Numbered from the stretch's first letter, positions 24,967 to 35,620 are shown. The stretch: DNA of 64,000 nucleotides from Mucilaginibacter xinganensis (GCF_002257585.1 NZ_CP022743.1:2046001-2110000), one strand, 5' to 3'. Notes: generated from the sequence alone by a model not told the origin. Program-made: numbers and translations.

Positions 24967-27900
24967 TTATGGTTGGTCAGCTAATCGTTCTGCCGGGACA
25001 TAATGTCCAGCTATCTTTTCAAACAAAGTATCTGGCACAAAAGGCTTGGTTAAATAGTTGCACATGCCAGCCGCCAGGGCCTTGTTATGCGTCTCGGGCA
25101 TAGCGTCAGCGGTTAGGGCGATAACAGGAATGTCGGGGTTTGTTCTTCTTATTATACGGGTTGTTTGAAATCCATCCATATCCGGCATTTGAAGGTCCAT
25201 TATAATCAGATCGTAGCTATTGCTTTTTACCATTTCAATAGCTATTTCTCCGCTGATGGCTTCATCTACTTCCACATCCCATTTCTTCAGGAATTTGGAG
25301 GCGATCATTAAATTCATCTTATTGTCATCAACAACAAGTACACGCATGCCCGGTAAGCTGCGGTCAATGTTTGTTTTGGCGGTAGGAGTTAGATCGCCGT
25401 GTTTTATTTGTTTAGCTATATTAAAAGAAATTGAAAATGAGAATTTCGTTCCTTTTCCAGGTTCGCTGAAAACTGAAATATCACTTTGATGAAGTTCAAT
25501 CAGGCGTTTAGTAATTGCGAGCCCCAAACCGGTGCCACCATAGTCATTATCATGATTTTGCGATTCCTGCATAAACGGATCAAATATGAGTGCCAGGTTT
25601 TGTGGAGAGATGCCTATACCTGTATCTGAAACGGTAAATTTTATAGTTGTCTGCTTATCATCCGTTGTTTCTTTATTTAGGTGAATACTAACTTTCCCTT
25701 CATGCGTAAACTTAATAGCATTACTTAAAAGGTTGTTTATTACCTGGCCGAGCCTGATCTGGTCGCCAATTAAATATTCAGGAATAGCGGGATCAACGAA
25801 AAGGTCGATTTCAAGATCTTTTTCAATAGCCCTGGAATAGAAAGTCTGTTTTATTTTTTGAGCAAGCGTTACAATGTTAAACGGCAAGGTATTGAGTGCC
25901 AGTTTTCCGGCTTCAATTTTGTTATAATCTAAAATGTCATTTATAATTGCTAATAAATTCTCACCCGAGAATTTTAAAATATTTAAATACTCAAGTTGCT
26001 CCGGCGACGGGTCCTCGCTCAGCAGCAGGTTAGTTGTTCCGATAACCGCATTCATTGGTGTTCGGATCTCGTGACTCATAATGGATAAAAACTCCGATTT
26101 AAAATGTGACGACTTTTCCGCTTCCTCCTTTGCCGAGATTAAAGCCTGTGTTGCCCTTTGTCTTAAAGTTATATCTTCACCAATACTCGTAACTTCTCTT
26201 ATATTTCCGTTTTCATCATAGCTCACTGTATTTTGCCAACTAATATTGCGTTGCTCTCCATTTCGGCATATCACCGAACTAATGTATTGAGCCTCAAATG
26301 AACCGTTAATGAACCATCTGGATAAACCGTGTCTTTGATCTTCCGGTAAGAATTTTTCTAACCAGTTTAAGCCCAATATTTCATTTTGTTCATAACCAAG
26401 AATATGCGCCATAAACTTATTACAGAAAATCAGGTTGCCGTCTTTATCAACTGATATAGCAGGTAATTTAATGGTTTCCAATACCAGTTTATATTTATTT
26501 TCAGTTCTTAAGTAATCTATTTCCGCCTGTTTCCTGTCTGTTATGTCCTGTATGGTACCAATAACTTTCCGAACAGCCCCATCGTCTCTGCGCAATAATT
26601 TTCCTACTATGATGCTTAGGTACTTAACGTGTCCTCCCGGTGTAATTATCCTGTACTCGTACGATGTATTGGTAATGTTTGAAATGTCTTTTAAGTGCTG
26701 CTTTAGGATATGCCTGTCATTTGGATGTGCGTACTTCATCAATAATTTGACAATACTGTTTTCAGCAACTGCTTTCGGTCCAATTTCAAAAATGTTGCTG
26801 ATCTCGTCGCTCCAGGTAAGGTTATTTAAAGCAATGTCCCAATTCCAGTTTCCTATTTTAGCGATAGTTTGCGCTTCAACCAATTCAGTTTGGCTAACCT
26901 TTATTTTCTTTGCTGATAGCTTAGTTTCGCTTACATCCTGTAAAATGCCACTTATGCGTTTAATATTTCCTGCACTATCTTTTAGCAACTTGCCCTTTAA
27001 TACGCTTATATATTTGGTTTTGCCTGTTGGCGTGATAACTTTGTGTTCAAATTCACTGTGGCCGATATCATGAATGTTTGAAAAATAAACATAAGCCCTT
27101 TTGCGGTCATCCGGGTGGATCAGGTTTAAATAATAGTCAAACTTTTCAACGTTTTTAGGAATACTATCTACCTCCAGTATGCTGTAAAGGCTTTCGGATA
27201 AAAATGTTTCCCTTGTTGAAACGTCAAAATACCAGTTGCCAATTTTTGCAATTGATTGTGCTTCAAGCAATAAATTTTCATTTTCTTTAAGGGCGTCTGC
27301 ATATTTTTTTTGTTCAGATATATCAGTAACAGACGCGGAGATACGTGAAGTGTAATTCCCGCTTTGGTCGTACACCGGCCCCAGTTTGGCCACAAACCAT
27401 TGTCCTGTCCCAAAGTCAGATTGATAAGTTATTGAAACTGGCTCATGATGTTTAATCACATGATCCATAGCGTCGTCGAATTTTTGCGCCTTTTCATTAC
27501 CCAAAACTTCGCTCAGGCGTTTCCCGATGCATGTTTCAGGATTAATAGCCCTGCCGTCCATGCGGCTAAACCAGGTGTTTAAACAAATTTTATTTTCATC
27601 AAATTCAAAAATTACGTCATTTAACGAGTTAATAAGAGCATCGAGTTTTTTTTCGCTTTGTCGCAGTTGCTCATCATTAATTAGCAGGCTCCGGTTTAAA
27701 TCAATAACATTGCTCATCGCATTGTTAAAACGAAGCTTATTAGCTGTCTTTATTAAAAAAGAAACATAAGTTATACACGTGAACGTAAGCATTAAAACGA
27801 TAAGAACGGCGACAGAGATGGAAACCTTTGAAGCAATTGAGTAGGCAATGATCATTGCTATTAAATTAAATATACTCAAACCGGCAAATTCCCATCTTTT

Positions 27901-28257
27901 TCTGCAAAACAGCGTGAGGGGTATAAAAATCATTATTGAATTAAAGAGGTAAACATGCTCAAATCCGTTTTTGCTCAATAAGTAGTTGTTTATTGTTAAA
28001 AAAGATATTATAGCGAGGTACTGACTTGCTGCGCTTAAAAATTTACCGGGGTAAAATAAAAACACAAGGGTAGCCAAGCAAAGGCCACTACTGATCAAAC
28101 GCAGCCACAAAGGATCAAATGAGTTATAAAAACACAGGTAATGAAGTGCAGGGCCAGCAATAGACAAACCAATGAGCAATGGTGCGGAGATTGTACTATC
28201 ACTTTGTAAAAGTAATAGAAGCCTGTTTTTTAATGATATACCGGACGTGTTTTTCAA
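24967..28257 (-). CDS. Hybrid sensor histidine kinase/response regulator with four PAS domains
   Basis: A 1096-aa membrane kinase. Residues ~20-175 hold about six hydrophobic helices without a large periplasmic loop. Four PAS/PAC modules follow at ~205-315, 325-445, 455-575 and 582-700. The HisKA motif is SIMSHEIRTPMNAVIG with His729. The ATPase domain has NNLLSNAIKF (Asn846 region), SDTGIGI and GGTGLGLAI. The C-terminal receiver has VVDD (Asp977, Asp978), phospho-acceptor Asp1021 in MDLQMPDMDG and Lys1071 in TKPF. With both transmitter and receiver it could pass phosphate to a separate HPt protein; none is adjacent, so it is an orphan. The signal is unknown; several PAS domains suggest intracellular redox, light or ligand sensing. 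Confidence 0.93.
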   Translation of the reverse strand: MKNTSGISLKNRLLLLLQSDSTISAPLLIGLSIAGPALHYLCFYNSFDPLWLRLISSGLCLATLVFLFYPGKFLSAASQYLAIISFLTINNYLLSKNGFEHVYLFNSIMIFIPLTLFCRKRWEFAGLSIFNLIAMIIAYSIASKVSISVAVLIVLMLTFTCITYVSFLIKTANKLRFNNAMSNVIDLNRSLLINDEQLRQSEKKLDALINSLNDVIFEFDENKICLNTWFSRMDGRAINPETCIGKRLSEVLGNEKAQKFDDAMDHVIKHHEPVSITYQSDFGTGQWFVAKLGPVYDQSGNYTSRISASVTDISEQKKYADALKENENLLLEAQSIAKIGNWYFDVSTRETFLSESLYSILEVDSIPKNVEKFDYYLNLIHPDDRKRAYVYFSNIHDIGHSEFEHKVITPTGKTKYISVLKGKLLKDSAGNIKRISGILQDVSETKLSAKKIKVSQTELVEAQTIAKIGNWNWDIALNNLTWSDEISNIFEIGPKAVAENSIVKLLMKYAHPNDRHILKQHLKDISNITNTSYEYRIITPGGHVKYLSIIVGKLLRRDDGAVRKVIGTIQDITDRKQAEIDYLRTENKYKLVLETIKLPAISVDKDGNLIFCNKFMAHILGYEQNEILGLNWLEKFLPEDQRHGLSRWFINGSFEAQYISSVICRNGEQRNISWQNTVSYDENGNIREVTSIGEDITLRQRATQALISAKEEAEKSSHFKSEFLSIMSHEIRTPMNAVIGTTNLLLSEDPSPEQLEYLNILKFSGENLLAIINDILDYNKIEAGKLALNTLPFNIVTLAQKIKQTFYSRAIEKDLEIDLFVDPAIPEYLIGDQIRLGQVINNLLSNAIKFTHEGKVSIHLNKETTDDKQTTIKFTVSDTGIGISPQNLALIFDPFMQESQNHDNDYGGTGLGLAITKRLIELHQSDISVFSEPGKGTKFSFSISFNIAKQIKHGDLTPTAKTNIDRSLPGMRVLVVDDNKMNLMIASKFLKKWDVEVDEAISGEIAIEMVKSNSYDLIIMDLQMPDMDGFQTTRIIRRTNPDIPVIALTADAMPETHNKALAAGMCNYLTKPFVPDTLFEKIAGHYVPAERLADQP

Positions 28258-28366
28258 ATCAATTTATAATGAGGTGAGGTAAAATAACAAGCTTTAGGAA
28301 ATGATATGGCATGAAAATTTTACAAATTGTCAATCATCTTAAGGGTTATTAATACGCAGATTTCGT

Positions 28367-28374
28367 TACATTTG
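28367..28374 (+). promoter_or_regulatory. Putative -7 promoter box for citrate synthase
   Basis: TACATTTG matches TAnnTTTG and lies 21 bases before the gltA ATG. A TTG start upstream of it was rejected partly because the box would fall inside the coding region. Confidence 0.5.
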
Positions 28375-28395
28375 TTGCAAATAAAATATTTTCCT

Positions 28396-29682
28396 ATGTC
28401 GGAGACAGCACAATTAAAAATTGGCGATAAAACTTATGATCTTCCCGTAATTGAGGGTACCGAAGGTGAAAAAGCTATTGATATTTCAAAATTAAGGGAT
28501 CAATCCGGATATGTAACATTTGATACCGGCTACAAAAACACAGGCGCAACCAAAAGCGCAATTACTTTTTTAGATGGCGAACTTGGGATTTTGAAATACC
28601 GTGGATACCCAATTGAAGAACTTGCTGAAAAATCAAGTTTTATTGAAGTTGCCTATTTACTTATCCATGGTGAGCTGCCTACTGAGAAAGAACTTGCAAA
28701 TTTTCAGTATGAAATAAGCCGGCACACTTTGGTACACGAGGATATGAAAAAGTTTTTTGATGGTTTTCCGTCAAAAGCTCATCCTATGGGACAGCTGTCT
28801 TCGCTGGTTTGTGCGTTGTCTGCATTTTATCCGGAGTCATTAAAATCTTTGCAGACGGAAGAAGAGCTTCATTTGAGCATTATAAAAATGCTTGCTAAAA
28901 TGGCCACTGTTGTTTCCTGGATTTACAAAAAATCCTTAGGACACCCGCTGATCTACCCACAGAATAAATATGACTATGTAACCAATTTCCTGTATATGAC
29001 CTTCGGGCAGCGTACAGAGCAAATTGAAATAGATCCGGTTATAGTTAGCGCAATGAATACATTGCTTATACTGCATGCTGATCATGAGCAGAACTGTTCA
29101 ACATCAACGGTTCGCATTGTGGGTTCATCAGAATCAAACATCTATGCTTCAGTTTCTGCCGGAATCTCTGCCTTGTGGGGCCCGCTGCATGGCGGCGCAA
29201 ACCAGGCTGTAATTGAAATGCTTGAAAAGATAAAAGAGGATGGGGGCGATACCGACAAATGGATTGCAAAAGCAAAAGATAAAAATGACCCTTTCCGTTT
29301 AATGGGATTTGGTCACCGGGTTTATAAAAACTTCGATCCGCGTGCAAAGATCATTAAAAAAGCCTGTGACGATATTTTAGAAAAACTGGGTATTGACGAC
29401 GAAGTGCTTGAGATAGCTAAGAAGCTGGAAGAGGTAGCGTTGAAAGACCCATATTTTGTTGAGCGTAAACTGTATCCAAATGTCGATTTTTATTCAGGTA
29501 TTATTTACCGGGCTTTGGGTTTTCCTACTGATATGTTCACTGTATTGTTTGCATTGGGCCGCCTCCCAGGGTGGATTGCACAATGGAAAGAAATGAAAGA
29601 AAATAAAGAACCTATTGGCCGCCCACGCCAGATTTATGTAGGCGCTACAAACAGGGATTATGTGGATATAAAAAACAGGTAA
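28396..29682 (+). CDS. gltA: Citrate synthase
   Basis: Condenses acetyl-CoA and oxaloacetate in the first step of the TCA cycle. The 428-aa protein (from ATG 28396, MSETAQLKIGDKTYDLPV) matches the hexameric type II enzyme of Gram-negatives. Catalytic residues are His265 in GPLHGGANQ, His307 in GFGHRVYKNFDPRA and an Asp in YPNVDFYSG. The longer open frame adds 23 residues that overlap the promoter. Stand-alone gene. Confidence 0.97.
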   Translation: MSETAQLKIGDKTYDLPVIEGTEGEKAIDISKLRDQSGYVTFDTGYKNTGATKSAITFLDGELGILKYRGYPIEELAEKSSFIEVAYLLIHGELPTEKELANFQYEISRHTLVHEDMKKFFDGFPSKAHPMGQLSSLVCALSAFYPESLKSLQTEEELHLSIIKMLAKMATVVSWIYKKSLGHPLIYPQNKYDYVTNFLYMTFGQRTEQIEIDPVIVSAMNTLLILHADHEQNCSTSTVRIVGSSESNIYASVSAGISALWGPLHGGANQAVIEMLEKIKEDGGDTDKWIAKAKDKNDPFRLMGFGHRVYKNFDPRAKIIKKACDDILEKLGIDDEVLEIAKKLEEVALKDPYFVERKLYPNVDFYSGIIYRALGFPTDMFTVLFALGRLPGWIAQWKEMKENKEPIGRPRQIYVGATNRDYVDIKNR

Positions 29683-29806
29683 ACTCCTGTTATTTCGCAG
29701 AAGATGGTTCATCGTTCATTAAATTGAATTGTGAGCCATTTTTTTTGGGATATGGGCAGGTATTATTACGAGGGAATAATTGATTACGTTGAGGTATCAC
29801 AAGCAA

Positions 29807-29837
29807 AAAGCCCGCTGGGTTTAACCATACGGGCCTT
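29807..29837. terminator. Terminator between convergent gltA and susE
   Basis: Stem built from gcccg / cgggc with an inner ctggg-tttaa-ccata hairpin, flanked by A5 on the left and T3 on the right. It lies 22 bases beyond the susE stop on the minus strand. Confidence 0.6.
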
Positions 29838-29858
29838 TATTAATCAAATCAACTTTCT

Positions 29859-30947
29859 TTATTGTTTTACCAAAGTGTAAGCAGCTTTAGTATCATCTGC
29901 ATTTGGCGTAAAGGTAATTTTATATGTACCGGAAACAGGTACAGGGATATTATTATCGTCTGAAGATGATAACGTAACGCCATCAGCCCCGGTTTTCGGA
30001 ATGCCATAGCTTGTTGCCCAATCGTGGCCTTTTCTAACTTTGATTGACCCGGTTGAAACTAATGGAAGCGTAACGGACCATAATCCGCTGCCATCGTTGG
30101 CAGATTTCATGTCAACATCATCACCGGCATTCCATCCTTTAGCCCCATCTCCAATAATGCTGTAATACGCTGTAAAGGGGGTAAAAGAAATGGTTTTAGC
30201 GTTAATATCGATCGTAACTGTATAAAAGCCCGGGGTGGCCGGAGCGTATAAGTTATTAGGTCCGCCAACCGCTACCGTGCTGGAGGTTGTATTTTGAGGA
30301 TCGTTAGTAGCATATTTGTTATCATAGCTATTTTTACCCGGTACGATCAAAAATTGATTGTTGCCTGCAGTAAAGTTTAAAACACCGGTATAAATACCAT
30401 TGCTCGTAGCAGACATCAAACTATCCTGATGACCAATATCCCATCCCTGGTACGCACCTACTGTGTACAAAAACGAGGTTAAATTAAATGGGGTAACTGT
30501 AAGCGTAAGCACATTTGAATAAACCGGTGGTGCACCGGCTCCTAACGAATGTTGAATGCGTACCTGTACCTGGGCGGTAACCCCACCTGCCAGGTTTAAT
30601 TTTAATAATAGATTGTTAAAATCAGCAGTTGAATAACTTTGCTTTCCTTTTTTTGCAGCTATTACAGCTGTGGATGGTTTAGCCCAATTATCGCCCATCG
30701 CATCAATTTGCAGGGTATTAGTAACTGCGGCACTATAACCAAAATCCGGCTGGGTAAAACTAAAAGTCATCACTTTTGATGTATCGGTCAGTTTTGTTTT
30801 ATCCAGTACTAAAGTAGTAGCTGAAGCCTGAAGCACTCCACTCTTTCCTGTATCGGCCACAACCTTAATCCCATCCTTTTTACAGGATGCAAGCATTAAC
30901 AGCGCAATGCTGCTCAATGCAAAAAATTTTGTAAAAATCGATTTCAT
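29859..30947 (-). CDS. SusE/SusF-like outer-membrane glycan-binding lipoprotein
   Basis: A 362-aa surface lipoprotein. The N-terminus has a hydrophobic signal with lipobox LASC (lipidated Cys22) followed by KKDG. An N-terminal SusE-type immunoglobulin-like domain (about 30-150) contains the typical 'TFSFTQPDFGYSAAVTNTLQID' type region. Two carbohydrate-binding repeats follow: YQGWDIG / GIYTGVLNF (about 160-255) and GAKGWNAGDDVDM / GLWSVTLPL (about 265-360), each with the Trp residues used by SusE/SusF starch-binding modules. Last gene of the susCDE unit. The ligand is probably an alpha-glucan, by analogy. Confidence 0.88.
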   Translation of the reverse strand: MKSIFTKFFALSSIALLMLASCKKDGIKVVADTGKSGVLQASATTLVLDKTKLTDTSKVMTFSFTQPDFGYSAAVTNTLQIDAMGDNWAKPSTAVIAAKKGKQSYSTADFNNLLLKLNLAGGVTAQVQVRIQHSLGAGAPPVYSNVLTLTVTPFNLTSFLYTVGAYQGWDIGHQDSLMSATSNGIYTGVLNFTAGNNQFLIVPGKNSYDNKYATNDPQNTTSSTVAVGGPNNLYAPATPGFYTVTIDINAKTISFTPFTAYYSIIGDGAKGWNAGDDVDMKSANDGSGLWSVTLPLVSTGSIKVRKGHDWATSYGIPKTGADGVTLSSSDDNNIPVPVSGTYKITFTPNADDTKAAYTLVKQ

Positions 30948-31019
30948 ATTTCTTTTTCTAATTGGTTTTAAACAAAATACAAGTAAGGTGTTTTACCACA
31001 CCTTACTTAATATTAAATG

Positions 31020-32615
31020 CTATTTATACCCTGGGTTTTGCACCAGTGTTGGGTTGTTAATTATATCGGTAGATGGGATAGGCATGATGTTCAGGTTTGA
31101 TGAAACGGAAGTTCCGCCTTTAACACCACCTTTCCACTGCCATAAGTATGAATCGCCGGTGAACTTCCCAAAACGAATCAGGTCTGTTCTCCTTTGCATT
31201 TCAAAAAGTAACTCTCTGCCACGTTCGTTCAACATAAATGGAAGTGTTAACTCCCCTTGAGTAATATTGCCGGCCGTGCTTCCTGCATAAGCTCTTGTAC
31301 GCACTTTATTAACATAGCTAAGGGCAGTAGCCGGGTCGCCGCCTGCACCGCCGCGTAAAACCGCTTCGGCGTAAATAAGGTAAACGTCAGCCAAACGAAA
31401 CATTGGGAAATCCGTATCAGGGAAGTTTCCTGTCGCATCAGAACCTTTAACTCCGGCTGATGTCACATTCCTGAACTTTTGAATGGCATATCCATCCGTA
31501 AACGTATATTCATCATTGATGTCTAAATTTTGGCCATCTGTAAAAAATAGCGCCCTTTTGTCCGTATTGCCTGTTACATCGCTAAATAAAGACACATATT
31601 GAGGGGTGGTACGTAAACCAGCCCAGCCACCATTGATGCCAAATGCGGCAGGGTCCATTTTTCCACCTACAGATGCATGGATTAAATAGGTCATACCTCC
31701 GTATCCCTGGGTATGGGTCCCGTCTGATTCAATCGGAAAAATGATCTCGTTTGAGGTATTGTTATCAGCAAGAAACAAGTTCTTAAAGTTTGGCTCAAGT
31801 GTGTAACCTGCCGCAATCACTTTACTTGCATAGGTTACAGCTTCGGTATAATGGCCCGTTCCGGTATAAACCTGTGCGTTTAGATATAGTTTGGCAAGCA
31901 ATGTCCAGGCTGCAGCTTTGTCTGCGCGGCCATATTCAAAACGAGGATTGCCTAGGTCTCCATCAATTGCCTTAAGTTCGCTTTCAACATAAGCAAACAA
32001 TTCGGCACGGGATTTTTGCTTCGGGAAAAATACACCTACCTCGTCGTTTTCAGTCACAAAAGGAACGCTGCCGTATAAATCAATTGCATGATAGTAAGCA
32101 AGTGCTCTTAAAAAACGGGCTTCCGCTCTGTATTGTTTTGCCAATACAAGGTTATTGCCGGTAATTCCGTTTTTTGATAATTGAGCGTCGGTAGTTTGGC
32201 GAATAAATTCGTTATCTAAAGCTATTTCATAGAATATCCTGTCATACATAGCCCTGATAAACTCATTTTGAGAGTTCCAGGTCATATCATGCAGGTTATG
32301 AACCGTGCCGTCGTTCCATACAATTTGAGCCTCATCAGTAGTAAGCTCCTGCATGTTGAACAATTCTCGCAGATAATTGGAAAAACCTTCGTCAATACCC
32401 GCAACATCCGGGTTGCCGGCAGGTCCTTGCTGGCCGCTTAATGCGAATGCTGTATACAGCTTTGCCAAAACAGGTTTATAGTTATTAAAATCCTTGTAAA
32501 CGCTTGCCGTAGTTAACTGGCCTTCGGGCGTAAGGTTCTTTTTACAAGAGGTTGCTATAACTGCTACACACATTACTATAATGAATGGCAGTTTATTTAA
32601 TGTTTTTAATTTCAT
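31020..32615 (-). CDS. RagB/SusD family nutrient-binding outer-membrane lipoprotein
   Basis: SusD-type glycan-binding lid for the SusC porin. From the chosen ATG (MKLKTLNKLPFIIVM) it is 531 aa, with a signal ending VIATSC (lipidated Cys24). The longer frame adds six residues (MKYNIN). Helical TPR-like segments include AKQYRAEARFLRALAYYHAIDLYG, the SusD hallmark, and the C-terminus has RTRAYAGS, MLNERGRELLFEMQRRTDLIRFGKF and LNIMPIPSTDIINNPTL. The gene follows susC by ~32 bases and precedes susE, forming one operon. Confidence 0.95.
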   Translation of the reverse strand: MKLKTLNKLPFIIVMCVAVIATSCKKNLTPEGQLTTASVYKDFNNYKPVLAKLYTAFALSGQQGPAGNPDVAGIDEGFSNYLRELFNMQELTTDEAQIVWNDGTVHNLHDMTWNSQNEFIRAMYDRIFYEIALDNEFIRQTTDAQLSKNGITGNNLVLAKQYRAEARFLRALAYYHAIDLYGSVPFVTENDEVGVFFPKQKSRAELFAYVESELKAIDGDLGNPRFEYGRADKAAAWTLLAKLYLNAQVYTGTGHYTEAVTYASKVIAAGYTLEPNFKNLFLADNNTSNEIIFPIESDGTHTQGYGGMTYLIHASVGGKMDPAAFGINGGWAGLRTTPQYVSLFSDVTGNTDKRALFFTDGQNLDINDEYTFTDGYAIQKFRNVTSAGVKGSDATGNFPDTDFPMFRLADVYLIYAEAVLRGGAGGDPATALSYVNKVRTRAYAGSTAGNITQGELTLPFMLNERGRELLFEMQRRTDLIRFGKFTGDSYLWQWKGGVKGGTSVSSNLNIMPIPSTDIINNPTLVQNPGYK

Positions 32616-32647
32616 GTTTATATTATATTTCATAATATGTTAATTTC

Positions 32648-35620
32648 TTAAAACGACGCGTTTACACCAAGAGAATATACACGTGGCCGTGGATAGATAT
32701 TGTTATCTATTCCTGATGATACTTCAGGATCAAGACCTGTGTAGTTGGTGATAACAAATACATTTTGAACGTTAGCTGTTACTCTTAGGCTCCTAAGTCC
32801 GGCAACTTTACCGAAGTTGTACGAAAGATTAGCATTATCCATGCGCAGGAATGAAGCATTCTCAACATAGTAATCAGAGTAAAGCTGGTACTGGGAGAAG
32901 TTGGTTTTCAAGATGCTGTTTGGAAGGTTGTTTAAATAACCCTGGAATTTTAAACCGGCATAAGCACCGTTACTTGCCTGAACGGCATTATAAACGTAGT
33001 TATCAAGATTGGCCCGCATGGTAAAACCCAGGTTCCATTTTTTGTAGGCTAAATTTGAGTTAAAGCCCATAAACACGGTAGGGTTTGGATGTTTGTATAA
33101 GTATTTGTCATTAAGGGAACTGCCATCGCCATTTCTGTCAACATATACGCCTTCAAGTGGCATACCGCTTTTTCCATATACCTGCTGATACACATAAAAT
33201 TGGTATGGAGTATAACCGGCTTTTAACAACTGTATGGTATTTCCAACGCCTCCGGGGATACCACCGGTTGCAATGCTTTGGTTGGGGTCTTTTGTTGCAG
33301 ATATATTGTCAACAGTAATTCTGTTGAATGAAACATTGTAACCAATATTCCAGCTTATATCTTTAGTGCTTATTGCGTTAACATTAATATTTAAATCAAT
33401 ACCTCTTGAATGCAGGTTACCAATATTTGCATAAACGTGGTTAGTCAGGTTTGTGCCATCGGGTACCGGGGTATCAAACAAAAGGTCTTTTGTCTTTTTG
33501 TAATAGTAGTCAATGCTGCCATTTATTCTGCCATTCAGGAAGCCGTAATCAAAGCCGATATTTGATGTCGCAGTCTGTTCCCATTTAATAAGTGTATTAT
33601 AGGCATCAGCACGCAATGTATTGGTAAAGGCACTCCCAAATTGGTAGCCTGCACTTGAGTTACTTGGATCATAAACAGCCAAATAAGGGAATAGTGGGCC
33701 GATGTCCTGCTGGCCTGTTATACCATAACCAACTCTTAATTTAAGATCAGATAAAGAACTCATTGCTTTAAAGAACGGCTCTTCTTTAAGTCTCCATGCC
33801 AAAGCAAGGGAAGGAAAGTAACCGTTACGGCGTAATTCAGAGAATCTTGAAGAGCGGTCGTCACGGATTGTTGCCGTTAACAGGTACTTGTCATCATAAG
33901 TAAAGTTAACACGTCCGAAAGGAGATTCTATATAATACTGTCCCGGGAACGATACCGCTGCAGCTGAAGTCACATTTGTTTTATCGGCTGCGTAAGTGTT
34001 TTCAGGTTTAGTGTAAAAATGAAAGTATTGATATGAATATCCGGCCTGTACATCTAAATGACTCTTAATGCTCTTGAAATCTTTAGTGTATTTCAGGTAA
34101 TAGTCGTTAGTATAAGTATAGTTCTCGCTAAAATATTGGCTATATGAACCTTTATAGGTTTGATTGAAGTTTGAAGCAGCAGTAGGGGGGATATAGGTAT
34201 TTCCCATGCCGTCGGTAATATCACCGCCAAAAGTTGCATTAGCCTGTAATTCTTTTAAGAATGGGAAAGTGTAATTAAGCGTTAAGCTTCCAAGTGTTCT
34301 TTTGGTGTAACCGTTAGAATTATATTGGTTTAATAGTCCCAGTGGATTCCGCGGAGCCAAAGTGCTTGGGTTTCCGTTGCCACTTGCATCAAGCCATTCA
34401 AAATAGCCACCGTAATTGCTGTTGCCCGAATATACCGGTTGCGTAGGATCAAAACCTACCGCAGCGCCTATAGCTCCCTGATTTGCAAATTTTCTATCAG
34501 TATATGTTCCTTTAACGTTAAAGTCGATCTTTAAGCTTTGGTGTAAAAAGTCGTGATTTAAGTTTAAAGCTACGGTGGTTCTTTTTAAGTTATCCGTTTT
34601 TAAAATTCCATCCTGGTCTAAATAACCAATTGACAGGCGATATGGTAAACCTTTAATGCCGCCGGAAAAGTTTATATTATTATCTGTGGAAAATGCTGTG
34701 TGATAAATCAGGCTCTGCCAGTCAGTATTTGAAGTACCAACCAATCCTTTTTGAGCGGTAGTTAAGCCTGCCTGCGCGCTGCTTGTTACATCCCGGAATT
34801 CCGCTGCTGTTAATACAGGTGCTTCCTTAACTATCTTTGAAAGTGAATTTAAAGTGCTGAAATCAACTGCAAATTTACCGCTTTTGCCTTTTTTGGTGGT
34901 TATTATAATTACACCATTTGACGCGCGTGAGCCATAAATGGCTGTTGCAGATGCATCCTTTAAAATATTGAACGATTCAATATCATTTGGATTAATGGTT
35001 GCCAGCGCATTGTCAATACCGGCAATGCCTGAATTGCTTACGGGAACATTATCGATAACGATCAAAGGATCATTACTGGCGCTTATTGAAGCTCCGCCGC
35101 GAATACGAATAGTGCTTCCTGCACCAGGCGCGCCGCTGTTTGAGGTGATTTGAACCCCTGATACTTTACCCGAGATCAAAGCCTCAGGCGTGGTAATAGG
35201 GCCCTGGTTAAAATCTTTGGCACTAATGGATACTACTGATCCCGTAAGGTCTTTTTTGCGCTGTGTGCCGTAGCCCACTACTACCACTTCATTTAAACTG
35301 GTATTTTGTGGCTTCAAGGTAAAATCAGCAGTTGTTACTGAATTCCCTACAGTAATGGTTTTTGTAAAAGCTATATAGCCTAAGAATTTTGCGGTAACTG
35401 AATAGTTGCCCGGTTTTAGGCCGGTAATAGCATAGTCGCCATTGCCATCGGTAGTGGCTCCTAAGGTTGTTCCATCTATCGTAACAGATGTTCCTGGCAG
35501 GGCGAGGCTTGTTTCGTCAACCACCTTGCCTTTTATGCCTCCAGTTTGCGCAAATGCAACAACTGACATCATCAGAAATGCGCACAAGAGGACATACTTT
35601 TTTGAGTAATTTTTTCTCAT
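32648..35620 (-). CDS. SusC/RagA family TonB-linked outer-membrane protein
   Basis: TonB-dependent glycan importer of 990 aa. After a signal peptide ending VVAFAQ it has a CarboxypepD_reg-like domain (about 28-105, GGIKGKVVDETSLALPG), the SusC signature ending LNEVVVVGYGTQRKKDLTGSV, and a plug domain with IRIRGGASIS and DASATAIYGSRASNGVIIITTKKGK. A 22-stranded barrel follows, ending SLGVNASF with the terminal Phe typical of BamA substrates. First gene of susCDE, with a long upstream gap shared with a divergent esterase gene. Confidence 0.96.
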   Translation of the reverse strand: MRKNYSKKYVLLCAFLMMSVVAFAQTGGIKGKVVDETSLALPGTSVTIDGTTLGATTDGNGDYAITGLKPGNYSVTAKFLGYIAFTKTITVGNSVTTADFTLKPQNTSLNEVVVVGYGTQRKKDLTGSVVSISAKDFNQGPITTPEALISGKVSGVQITSNSGAPGAGSTIRIRGGASISASNDPLIVIDNVPVSNSGIAGIDNALATINPNDIESFNILKDASATAIYGSRASNGVIIITTKKGKSGKFAVDFSTLNSLSKIVKEAPVLTAAEFRDVTSSAQAGLTTAQKGLVGTSNTDWQSLIYHTAFSTDNNINFSGGIKGLPYRLSIGYLDQDGILKTDNLKRTTVALNLNHDFLHQSLKIDFNVKGTYTDRKFANQGAIGAAVGFDPTQPVYSGNSNYGGYFEWLDASGNGNPSTLAPRNPLGLLNQYNSNGYTKRTLGSLTLNYTFPFLKELQANATFGGDITDGMGNTYIPPTAASNFNQTYKGSYSQYFSENYTYTNDYYLKYTKDFKSIKSHLDVQAGYSYQYFHFYTKPENTYAADKTNVTSAAAVSFPGQYYIESPFGRVNFTYDDKYLLTATIRDDRSSRFSELRRNGYFPSLALAWRLKEEPFFKAMSSLSDLKLRVGYGITGQQDIGPLFPYLAVYDPSNSSAGYQFGSAFTNTLRADAYNTLIKWEQTATSNIGFDYGFLNGRINGSIDYYYKKTKDLLFDTPVPDGTNLTNHVYANIGNLHSRGIDLNINVNAISTKDISWNIGYNVSFNRITVDNISATKDPNQSIATGGIPGGVGNTIQLLKAGYTPYQFYVYQQVYGKSGMPLEGVYVDRNGDGSSLNDKYLYKHPNPTVFMGFNSNLAYKKWNLGFTMRANLDNYVYNAVQASNGAYAGLKFQGYLNNLPNSILKTNFSQYQLYSDYYVENASFLRMDNANLSYNFGKVAGLRSLRVTANVQNVFVITNYTGLDPEVSSGIDNNIYPRPRVYSLGVNASF

